This document shows positions 33,283 to 41,089 of a stretch of 64,000 bases of DNA, one piece after another. The stretch covers positions 1-64,000 of the forward strand of contig JAJPIQ010000045.1 in assembly GCA_021324685.1 (NCBI GenBank), in the 5' to 3' direction. The notes below the pieces were generated by a model that saw nothing but the letters and a program-made list of their open reading frames with translations, had not been told where the DNA came from and ran no database searches. Each line of letters begins with the position of its first letter. The stretch's first letter is position 1. The stretch comes from Bacteroidota bacterium (GTDB lineage Bacteria; Bacteroidota; Ignavibacteria; Palsa-1295). The position numbers and the translations under genes are program-made.

Positions 33283-36200
33283 TCAGAACCGGAGCATGAA
33301 GTTCAAAAATACCCGGCGAGGAATTTCATACCAAATTCGACGATCGAAATTATCCGTGCGATAGCGGGTATACGAGGTCTGCTGTTCCTGCAGACTGACC
33401 CGCCCATCGTGGTTCAAGTCGAGCCGGGGATTATAAAATAAATTCCCGAGTGCGTCGATCTGCCCGCCACGGCTGTTGGTCGGATCGTTGTAATACTCGG
33501 TCGTGGTGCCGAGCAGGCCCGTTTGGCCGTCGTTATCTCCCTGGGCGGTCGTCGGATAGACATAGAGCGCGTTCGTATTATTGAATACATTCGTCACTTC
33601 GAGCTGAATATCCAGGAAGAGCTTGCTCATGCTCGCGCCGAAGAGGTCCTCGAACGGGATCGTGCGGGTGAGCGTCGCATCGGTGGTAAATTCATCGGGC
33701 TCGCGCTCGCCATTGATTTCACCGAGCGGGGCGCCTTTGAGGTTGACCGCCGTATACGGAGTGCCGGTCTGGTACACTGTGGTCGTCTGCAGCGAGAACC
33801 ATTCGAGGAGTTTGCTACCGAAGATCGTCGGGCCTTCCCCCTTATTGTAATTTAAGTTAAAGAGGAGGTTCGCCACGTGCGTCCGGTCGTAGCTGAACGG
33901 GAACGGCGTGAGCGGCAGTACGGCCTGCTCCGAACTCGGGTCCTGGTTGATGAGCGCGTTATACGCTTCGGTCGCCGAGGAGGAAGTTCCCTTCGCCGAC
34001 TGGTACGTGTAGTCCAGTTTCAGCGAGTAGTTATCGGACATTCGCTTTTCGGCGATGATCTCGATCGCGCGGTCGTTGCCGTATTGATCGTCCGTATAGA
34101 TCGTGTAACCGATCGGGAGCACGGGGCTCGAGATCTGTTCGAGACCGGCTTCATTCCGTAGATCTTTATAAATTCCGGTCACGCTGAATGCGAAGACGTC
34201 CGAGAGCTGGGTGCTAAAGCCGACATCGACCTCCTTGGTACGTTCGGCCTGCAGCCCGGCATCGCCTAATATTTGATTCCCTCGCTGGAGGACCAGCGCG
34301 ATTTGCGCGATATTACCGCCTGCCGTATTCGCCAGAACGTTATTCAGGTTCGGCTCTTTGAAATACCAGTTGTACCCAAAATTAAATGTGGTCTGGTCCG
34401 TAACGGCATACGTAATGGCAAGCCGGGGAGAAAGCTGCGTTTGAAGCGAGGTCGGGCTAATGCCGGACGCAATAGGATTGTATAAATCGTTAATTTGGAA
34501 GGAGTTCGGCTGGTACATATCGAAGCGAATACCAGGAGCGAACGTGATGTCGCTGAACTCCATCTTGTCCTCCGCATAGATGGCCGCAGTATAGGGATGG
34601 ACGAGAAACGAATCTTTAAAGGGGTTCGCGTCCCAGGGCAGATCGTTCTCGTATTTATAGACCGACATCAGGTTCGTTTCAAACCCTCCCTGTAAATAAT
34701 GGGAACCGACCTGGAGAGAATAATTTCCACTTAACTGTGTTTGTCCGGTATTCTCGATTTGAAATCCACCGCCATTGCCGGCCACGGGGAAGAGGCCAAC
34801 GATTCCGTATCCATTTGCACTCGATTGCGTAATAATGGGTCCTTCAATATGACCGGTGAATGGATTTGGACCCTGAATTTGCGAGCTATACGGCTTCGTC
34901 GGGTCGGCCGGATCGGGAATTTGTTTGGTGACCGGGGTATAGATGTCGATAATACCATCGGAGCCCGGCGAGATGCTTCCGTCGATCGAATTATATTGAT
35001 AATTATCGGCAACGGAAAGAAATTGCGGAAGGTGCGAGGCATCGACCGGTTGTGAATGATCGTACTTGCCCAGTTGAATATCGTACACCGTATAACCGGC
35101 GGTAAACTCGAGTACGCCATCTCCGATCTGGCCGCGACCGGTCAGCGAATAGACGTTGTTCGTTTGTTCTTCTGCCGGAACGTAATAGGGATCTTCGTAC
35201 AGCGTTGCCCAGCTATTAAGGAGATCGCTTTCCGCGCTTAACGCTGCGTTCGCTTCGATAGAAAATCCGAGCGCGTCGAAAGAGAGTTTACCCGTTGTGG
35301 TGCGGCGATAACGCTGCGTAAGCGGAATTTCACCAAGATTATTACCAAGCGGGTCGGTCACGCCCAGGCCTTCGTTTGCATAGATCGGGTCGGTAAAAAT
35401 ATTATAGTGATCGAAGGAGTTGAGGCGGCCCGTCAAATAAAACTTAATGTCCTGCGTCAGGAGCGGTCCGTCCAATTCAAACTCGTAGATGTTATCGCCG
35501 GCCGGCATTTGCTTGAACCCATTGGCATTGGAACCGAATAGCGCCGGGACTTCCGTACGATAGTGCGCATTGAAGGCGATCTCACTACCGCCGGCGCGTG
35601 TTTGCGTATTAATTTCACCGCCTACGAATCCACCTTTGGAAGCATCGGCATTTCCGGAAACGATATCGATCTCGGAAACCGCGAATCGGGAAAGACCCTG
35701 TTGGAGCGAACCGGAACGGCCGGTGAGCGGGTCCGTTATTTCGACACCATTGAGCCGGATCGAATTCGAGGTCCCGCGGCTGCCGTGAAAGCTGACGCCG
35801 CCATTCGAATTATCCTGCACGGCACCGGGGGTCAGCTTGATGACCTCATCGATTCGCTGGCGTCCCGGCATTGCCGCAAGCGTCGAAGTTTCGAACTTCG
35901 TACTAATATCGGTCTTCGTCTTTTCCACCAGGGGCGCTTGCGCGACCACCACGACGATCTTTTCTTTCGTTCCGAGCGTAAATTTGAGTGCGGTCGTGAT
36001 GTCCGATTGCACCTTGACATGATAGACCGTATCGGTAACGTAGCCGGCATATTTCGCGACCACCGTGTAATTCTCATCCGGCGGGACGTTAATGATCGTC
36101 GCGACGCCATCGTCCTTCGTCAGCGCGCCCATCCGGTTTTGAACGATCTGTACGACCGCGTGAATGAGCGGCTCGCCGGTCTTGGCATCGATGATCTTGG

Positions 36201-36333
36201 CGGTGATCTTGCCGTTTTGTGCCCACACCGAAGAAGCTGTGAGCATCGCCGTCAGTACGAAGGCTGCGCTTATAACGCCCTTGATGAAAGACGGGATGCG
36301 AAAAGGACTACGAGGAAACCGATTCAGAATCAT
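33283..36333 (-). CDS. TonB-dependent receptor with carboxypeptidase-regulatory-like domain
   Basis: A 1016-residue outer-membrane receptor of the Oar-like type. A signal peptide (to about residue 38, VWAQ) is followed by a carboxypeptidase-regulatory-like domain (about 40-120), a plug domain (LAAMPGRQRIDEVIKLTPGA, then HGSRGTSNSIRLNGVEITD) and a 22-strand barrel ending FLNFMLRF with the terminal Phe needed for barrel insertion. A perfect EF-hand loop, DLNHDGRVSLQE, is encoded at 33385-33420, near the C-terminal strands. The substrate is unknown. It heads the receptor/giant protein/PorV operon. Confidence 0.9.
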   Translation of the reverse strand: MILNRFPRSPFRIPSFIKGVISAAFVLTAMLTASSVWAQNGKITAKIIDAKTGEPLIHAVVQIVQNRMGALTKDDGVATIINVPPDENYTVVAKYAGYVTDTVYHVKVQSDITTALKFTLGTKEKIVVVVAQAPLVEKTKTDISTKFETSTLAAMPGRQRIDEVIKLTPGAVQDNSNGGVSFHGSRGTSNSIRLNGVEITDPLTGRSGSLQQGLSRFAVSEIDIVSGNADASKGGFVGGEINTQTRAGGSEIAFNAHYRTEVPALFGSNANGFKQMPAGDNIYEFELDGPLLTQDIKFYLTGRLNSFDHYNIFTDPIYANEGLGVTDPLGNNLGEIPLTQRYRRTTTGKLSFDALGFSIEANAALSAESDLLNSWATLYEDPYYVPAEEQTNNVYSLTGRGQIGDGVLEFTAGYTVYDIQLGKYDHSQPVDASHLPQFLSVADNYQYNSIDGSISPGSDGIIDIYTPVTKQIPDPADPTKPYSSQIQGPNPFTGHIEGPIITQSSANGYGIVGLFPVAGNGGGFQIENTGQTQLSGNYSLQVGSHYLQGGFETNLMSVYKYENDLPWDANPFKDSFLVHPYTAAIYAEDKMEFSDITFAPGIRFDMYQPNSFQINDLYNPIASGISPTSLQTQLSPRLAITYAVTDQTTFNFGYNWYFKEPNLNNVLANTAGGNIAQIALVLQRGNQILGDAGLQAERTKEVDVGFSTQLSDVFAFSVTGIYKDLRNEAGLEQISSPVLPIGYTIYTDDQYGNDRAIEIIAEKRMSDNYSLKLDYTYQSAKGTSSSATEAYNALINQDPSSEQAVLPLTPFPFSYDRTHVANLLFNLNYNKGEGPTIFGSKLLEWFSLQTTTVYQTGTPYTAVNLKGAPLGEINGEREPDEFTTDATLTRTIPFEDLFGASMSKLFLDIQLEVTNVFNNTNALYVYPTTAQGDNDGQTGLLGTTTEYYNDPTNSRGGQIDALGNLFYNPRLDLNHDGRVSLQEQQTSYTRYRTDNFDRRIWYEIPRRVFLNFMLRF

Positions 36334-36561
36334 AATTCAAGGTCAAAAATCGTAGAAGTCTGAAGAACGCTGTAATCCGGCCCATCGCCCATTTTCGTGG
36401 TCAAAGCAGAAGGGAGCGAAGCCATGAACAAGCGGGCCGCTGTTGGCGCGTGCCGTCGATTCATTCTCGCTCCGGTGCAAGAACACATGAACCGGCGATG
36501 AGTCGCGGAAATCTTGAAATTTTTACGGGTTCGCAACAAAATTTCTGCAGGCCGGAAGAAC

Positions 36562-36600
36562 AAAAGCCGGCGCTCGAATCATGAACTTCGAGCGCCAGCA
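36562..36600 (-). terminator. Rho-independent terminator of the minus-strand BNR gene
   Basis: GGCGCTCGAA at 36569-36578 and its exact complement at 36587-36596 form a 10-bp stem with an 8-base loop, and on the minus strand GGCTTTTG follows. It lies 13 bases after the stop at 36610. Confidence 0.78.
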
Positions 36601-36609
36601 AAACCATAC

Positions 36610-38586
36610 TTATCGCAGAAGCGACATGCTCTTTGAAATGCTGCCTTCCTCCGTTTGGAGCGTATAGCGATAGACTCCGTTTGGAAGTTGGGCCGCGTTA
36701 AACACTGCGGTGTGCTCTCCGGCTCCCAGGCGTCCATTCATTATTGTCGCCACGGTTCGGCCCAACTGGTCGGTTACTGTAAGGGTAACATTCGACGCTT
36801 GCGGGAGTGTAAAATCGATCGCGGAAGAAGAAGCGACAGGATTAGGATAGTTTGAAATGCTTGTTACCACCGGCACAGCGGAGGGCGATACACCCGAGAA
36901 CTGCAAGGCCAGCGTATCATGGAAAAAGTTGACGACATCCCAATCGGGCGCGCCATTACTTGCCGTGGTTCCCGCGGCGGTATCGGCACCGTACATAAGG
37001 GTCGGAACAAAATCTGCAGGAGAGTTACCGTTCCAATCGGAAGCTTGCGGCCATCGGAAATCGATTTTCCCAAAGGTATTCGGGTCCCCGGTATTCGTAC
37101 GATAGGGTGCGGGTTGCGTCCAGGTCAGGCCACCGTCCCTCGTGCTTTGATAAAAAATGCTAGCATAAAATTTATACGTGGTGTCCGTTACGAACACACT
37201 ATCGCTGATTGGGAACGTCTGATAAAAGACGGCAAATGCTTTTGCGTCGCCATTCGGGGCAAAGACGGGATACGCGATCCAATCGTCATTTTCCTTTAGT
37301 TCTGGTTTTTCGAACGACGTTAGCGTACCATTCAGGTTATTGGCTGCGGTATCGTTCGCTGCATTCGTTACAATATCGACGTCCGTATTCGAAGTCACAT
37401 CGTAGACGTGCAGGCTCAACTGATCGGGATAATAATAATTCGTGTCATTGCTGAAGGTCTGTGGAACGCTGTTATACAGGACACGCGCGTTTTCTCCATA
37501 ATAATAGAAATCGATTCCGGTCCACGGGCCCGTAAAGAGTTCGGAGCCGGCGGCCGTCGATCCCTGATCGACGATCGGTTGAATGGGCTCAAAATCATTC
37601 GGCCAGGTCTTTCCCCCATCCGTCGATTCGAGAAAGTACAGATCCGCTTCCGGAGTCGTATAGTCCGTGCTGCGCCACAGGAGTCCTACTTTACCGGCCG
37701 GGGAAACACGAAGCACATAATCGCCGCTCTGCATGAGGCCAGCGCCGCCATGATTTCCATTGTTCGATCCGATCTCGGCATTCCAACCGTTCCATGTCGC
37801 ATGCCCGGTGCCGTCTAACGCGAAGGTCCCGAATCGAATATAATCGGACTGGGTAACGCTCGAGTACGAAACCGAGCCGACCATATATACCGTCGATCCA
37901 TCCGGCGAGATACCGATATACGGCCACAGAATACCGGCGGCACCCTGCGGGATACTTCCGTAGGTCCCCGAAGTGCCACACTCTGTCATCTCGAAATTGC
38001 CGTCACCCGGATTTCCTTTTTCAACCCACAATGCACATTCGTAGTCCGTGGTGGACGTATCATGCGCGAGTGGCAGCATGAACCGATGGGCAGCGATAAT
38101 GGGAACATATTTCTCCCCTCGCTTATAAAGGATCATACACGGAAACCCTGTTTTCACATTCGTCAATGCAACCGGCGTTTTCCAGGTGTGACCGCCGTCG
38201 CTACTGAACGTATAAAAGACCCTTCGGCTAAGGAAATTGGTATCTTTGACCCAATCGCTTGCAAGTTCCATAATGACCGCATGGACGTTCATCGGATTGC
38301 TGGGATCGACCTGAATGTTATGAAGTGCTCGGCCATCACTTTGCTGCTGCTCTAATCGCCCACTTACCGGCATGAGGTCTGCGCCGGGAATGCTGATCGC
38401 TTCCGGGAGCGAATTTCCCTTGATTGCTTCATTGAAGCTTTGTCCGAAAGAATGGGTCGTTTGCTCGCTCGAAGAGAGCTGACTCGGTGAAATGGAACGC
38501 GGTCCTAATGGCATTTGCGCATGGACCATCGAGCCACCCAAAAATGAAAGTGCGAAAAAAGCTACTGACGGTAGAAATCTCTTCAT
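36610..38586 (-). CDS. T9SS-exported sialidase-like (BNR) protein
   Basis: A 658-residue protein with a signal peptide ending VHAQ. Three Asp-box motifs are clear (FSSDGGHTW, ESTDGGKTW, STRDGGLTW) within a propeller-like body, so a sialidase-like fold is likely although the arginine triad of true sialidases was not identified. The C-terminus is a T9SS type A sorting domain (ISNYPNPVASSSAIDFTLPQ to the final MSLLR). It has its own terminator downstream and is followed by the receptor operon in the same direction. Confidence 0.85.
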   Translation of the reverse strand: MKRFLPSVAFFALSFLGGSMVHAQMPLGPRSISPSQLSSSEQTTHSFGQSFNEAIKGNSLPEAISIPGADLMPVSGRLEQQQSDGRALHNIQVDPSNPMNVHAVIMELASDWVKDTNFLSRRVFYTFSSDGGHTWKTPVALTNVKTGFPCMILYKRGEKYVPIIAAHRFMLPLAHDTSTTDYECALWVEKGNPGDGNFEMTECGTSGTYGSIPQGAAGILWPYIGISPDGSTVYMVGSVSYSSVTQSDYIRFGTFALDGTGHATWNGWNAEIGSNNGNHGGAGLMQSGDYVLRVSPAGKVGLLWRSTDYTTPEADLYFLESTDGGKTWPNDFEPIQPIVDQGSTAAGSELFTGPWTGIDFYYYGENARVLYNSVPQTFSNDTNYYYPDQLSLHVYDVTSNTDVDIVTNAANDTAANNLNGTLTSFEKPELKENDDWIAYPVFAPNGDAKAFAVFYQTFPISDSVFVTDTTYKFYASIFYQSTRDGGLTWTQPAPYRTNTGDPNTFGKIDFRWPQASDWNGNSPADFVPTLMYGADTAAGTTASNGAPDWDVVNFFHDTLALQFSGVSPSAVPVVTSISNYPNPVASSSAIDFTLPQASNVTLTVTDQLGRTVATIMNGRLGAGEHTAVFNAAQLPNGVYRYTLQTEEGSISKSMSLLR

Positions 38587-38699
38587 ACGTTAAAAATAAT
38601 GAGGCTATGAAATTCGCGCGATTCGAACGACGCGACGTATTTAGCCCGGCAAAAATAATGCTTTTTTTGACCGAACAAATGAAATTCGTATTGGCAGGG

Positions 38700-39317
38700 T
38701 CATTCCCGTGCCAGGGAGTGGAACACTTGAGGCGCCCGATCGTCGCGCTCCATCGAGCTTTCGAGAATGAATTTTCGAAGCTGGGCTATGGACTTACCGG
38801 TTTCGGCCGAAGTTGCGAAAACATGCAGAAATCCGGAGTCGATGAGCACTCGCGTATGATGGGCAATTCCCTGCTGGCTGGCTTTATCGGCTTTGGTCAG
38901 GACTGCAAATGCAGGCAAATGATGGCCTTTGAACCACTCGAGCACGGCCATATCGCTTTCCAATCCGGCATGACGCGCATCGATCAGGAGACCGATGGCC
39001 CGGAGTTCGGCCCGTTCCAGAAAATATCGCTCGGCAATTCGCGCCCAATGTCCGCGATCGGTCTTGGATTGCTTGGCATAGCCATAGCCCGGCATATCGA
39101 CAAGATAAAAATTACCGTTTATCAGGTAATAATTGAGGGTGCGGGTTTTTCCGGGAGTAGCGCTCGTTTTTGCCAACTGTTTTCGCGCGGCGAGGGCATT
39201 GATAAGCGACGATTTTCCGACATTCGAACGGCCGATAAGAGCGATCTCCGGCCGCCCGTCTTTGGGCAAGTCCTCAATCTTCGAAAAGCTGGAAATGAAC
39301 GCGGCTTCGAATTTCAT
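38700..39317 (-). CDS. engB: Ribosome-biogenesis GTPase EngB (YsxC/YihA)
   Basis: A 205-residue TrmE-Era-EngA-EngB-like GTPase needed for assembly of the large ribosomal subunit. The G1 motif is GRSNVGKSS (about residues 29-37), G2 region TPGKTRTLNYY, G3 DMPGYGYA and G4 TKAD. Length and motif order are normal. It lies downstream of rplI but a terminator at 39408-39441 separates the two. Confidence 0.95.
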   Translation of the reverse strand: MKFEAAFISSFSKIEDLPKDGRPEIALIGRSNVGKSSLINALAARKQLAKTSATPGKTRTLNYYLINGNFYLVDMPGYGYAKQSKTDRGHWARIAERYFLERAELRAIGLLIDARHAGLESDMAVLEWFKGHHLPAFAVLTKADKASQQGIAHHTRVLIDSGFLHVFATSAETGKSIAQLRKFILESSMERDDRAPQVFHSLARE

Positions 39318-39407
39318 GCACCGCTAACAACCGCCGATCGAAGAACCTCGCATCAGGGATTGAAAATCCGAAAGAGAAGGCCTATTCCGATTTCATTGTT
39401 ATTCGCG

Positions 39408-39441
39408 AAAAAAGCACAGAGGAAACCCCCTGTGCTTTTAT
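39408..39441. terminator. Terminator between rplI and engB
   Basis: AAAGCACAG at 39411-39419 pairs with CTGTGCTTT at 39430-39438 around a 10-base loop. On the minus strand a T-run follows the stem, so it can end the rpsF-ssb-rplI transcript. Confidence 0.8.
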
Positions 39442-39468
39442 GAACACGAAAAACAGAAGGCGCTGTCC

Positions 39469-39912
39469 TTACTCCGCGACTACATTGACTCGGAAGGTCC
39501 CTGACACGCCGTGCCTGAGGCGGACAGAGACATCGTGGGAACCGAGCGTGCGGATGGGCTCGTCGAGCACGATCGACCGGCGATCGACGTCGAAACCCTG
39601 CCGTTCCAGGCCATCGGAGAGCATTTGGGCCGTTACCGAACCGTACAGCCGCTCTTCTTCGCCCACGCGCATCGGAATCGTAAGGGTCACGCTTTCCAGG
39701 CGCTTTGCAAAATCTTCGGCGGTTAACTTTTCGCGCTCGACCACGCGCGCGCGCTGACGCATCTCATGCTCGATCTTGCGCAGCGCACCCGGGGTGGCGG
39801 TATACGCCAGGCCGCGGGGAACGAGAAAATTTCGCGCAAAGCCATCGCGCACATTTACGGCCTCACCGGCATTTCCAAGCTTTGCGACATCGTCGCGAAG
39901 GATCACTTTCAT
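39469..39912 (-). CDS. rplI: 50S ribosomal protein L9
   Basis: A 147-residue protein with the N-terminal rRNA-binding domain (MKVILRDDVAKLGNAGEAVN, then DGFARNFLVPRGLA), the long connecting helix and a C-terminal domain (GSVTAQMLSDGLERQGFDVD). Length matches the family. It is last in the rpsF-ssb-rplI cluster, 47 bases after the ssb stop; rpsR, often found in this cluster, is absent. Confidence 0.97.
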   Translation of the reverse strand: MKVILRDDVAKLGNAGEAVNVRDGFARNFLVPRGLAYTATPGALRKIEHEMRQRARVVEREKLTAEDFAKRLESVTLTIPMRVGEEERLYGSVTAQMLSDGLERQGFDVDRRSIVLDEPIRTLGSHDVSVRLRHGVSGTFRVNVVAE

Positions 39913-39959
39913 AAAAATCGTTGACCTTAAGAACAGTTATAAAAATCTATTATGAGGTT

Positions 39960-40457
39960 TTACGCGTGGCTCTCCGCGGTTTCCTCTGAAAAAATTTCCC
40001 GGACCTGAGATTCTTCAAAGCCGACGGCATACACCGCGGGCGGATCTTCGGCCGGCGCCGCGAACGGAAATTCTTCGTTCATCTCGTTGAATTCAGAAGA
40101 AAAATCGTTCGAAGCGAATTCGGCAGGCTCGGGCTTATTCAAAAATTGAATCCGGTGTGCTTTGATTTCGACGACCGTCCGGGAGCTGTCTTCGGCATGC
40201 CAGGTCCGGCTTTGAAGTTCGCCGTCGACCAAAACCGCGCTTCCTTTACGCAATTTCGCCATGCAGCTATCGGCCAGTTTGCTCCAGGCAACGACGCCGA
40301 CATAGCAGACGTCCTCGGCCCACTGATTTCCGCCATCGCGATACCGGTGGTTCGATGCGAGGCAGAAATTGATGACCGGTATCCCATTCGCTGTTTTGCG
40401 AATAACCGGGTCTTTCGTCAAATTGCCGGCAATGAGCACATGGTTGACTTCCGGCAT
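39960..40457 (-). CDS. ssb: Single-stranded DNA-binding protein
   Basis: A 165-residue SSB with an N-terminal OB-fold (NHVLIAGNLTKDPVIRKTANG, then VLVDGELQSRTWH and VVEIKAHRIQFL). After the fold there is a short linker with the motif NEEFPF, which resembles the acidic protein-docking tip DDDIPF, but here it is internal and followed by 33 more residues ending EETAESHA. ATG 40457 begins the conserved PEVNHVLIAG; an ATG at 40472 would add five residues. It lies between rpsF and rplI, a common position for a replication SSB. Confidence 0.92.
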   Translation of the reverse strand: MPEVNHVLIAGNLTKDPVIRKTANGIPVINFCLASNHRYRDGGNQWAEDVCYVGVVAWSKLADSCMAKLRKGSAVLVDGELQSRTWHAEDSSRTVVEIKAHRIQFLNKPEPAEFASNDFSSEFNEMNEEFPFAAPAEDPPAVYAVGFEESQVREIFSEETAESHA

Positions 40458-40489
40458 TTTTAAGCACGCCATAGCCGATTCAAAAAAGG

Positions 40490-40879
40490 TTAAATGACCG
40501 ATTCACTCGCCTGCGCTGCCGCTTCGCGCTGTTTCATTGCGACTTCCTCTGCCCGTTTTTTCATTGCAACTCGCCCTTTTACGGCCGATTCTGGCATCTG
40601 GAGCGTCAGAAAACGGATCACGTTTTCGTCCAGAGTGAACATCCGTTCCAAACGGGAAACGAGGCTGCCGGGACCCGTAAAATGGGCAGAAACGTAGAAT
40701 CCCTGCGTTTCTCGGCCAATTACATAGGCCAGTTTTCGGCGGCCCCAGCGCTCCATTTCAAGGATCGAGCCGCCGTTTTTCTGTATGAAATCTTCAGTTT
40801 TTGCGACTAATGGATCGATCTCTTTGTCTTCGAGCGATCCTTTGATTATAAAAGTCGTTTCGTATCTTTTTTCAGCCAT
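40490..40879 (-). CDS. rpsF: 30S ribosomal protein S6
   Basis: A 129-residue protein with the S6 ferredoxin-like fold: KRYETTFIIKGSLEDKEIDP, ILEMERWGRRKLAYVIG, then TLDENVIRFLTLQ. A Lys/Glu/Ala-rich C-terminal tail of about 30 residues follows. ATG 40879 is preferred; the frame extends nine codons upstream to 40906 without conserved sequence. It heads the rpsF-ssb-rplI cluster. Confidence 0.96.
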   Translation of the reverse strand: MAEKRYETTFIIKGSLEDKEIDPLVAKTEDFIQKNGGSILEMERWGRRKLAYVIGRETQGFYVSAHFTGPGSLVSRLERMFTLDENVIRFLTLQMPESAVKGRVAMKKRAEEVAMKQREAAAQASESVI

Positions 40880-41061
40880 ATTTGTCCTGTGGATACCCGG
40901 CAGCATGGGTTTTAGCGCAATTTTGCCGGTTTGGTAGCCCTTCGAGTGTTACTGCGAAGAGCAGGAAAAAACGCACATCCATTGTGCGAGGGGTGCTAAA
41001 CAATAATTGATCAAAGTGGTTCGAAAAAATCGCGGACGCTAGTTCGCCTCTCTTTGATCGC

Positions 41062-41089
41062 TAAGCTTTTCCCTTTAAGCTTTTCCCTT
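41062..41089. repeat. 14-bp tandem duplication
   Basis: TAAGCTTTTCCCTT occurs twice in a row, at 41062-41075 and 41076-41089. The second copy overlaps the stop codon end of the minus-strand gene that finishes at 41088. Confidence 0.85.

Noticed and set aside
36330-36563. Small 77-codon minus-strand frame upstream of the TonB receptor
   Set aside because: No ribosome-binding site, no recognisable pattern, and it overlaps the receptor start and the terminator of the neighbouring gene.
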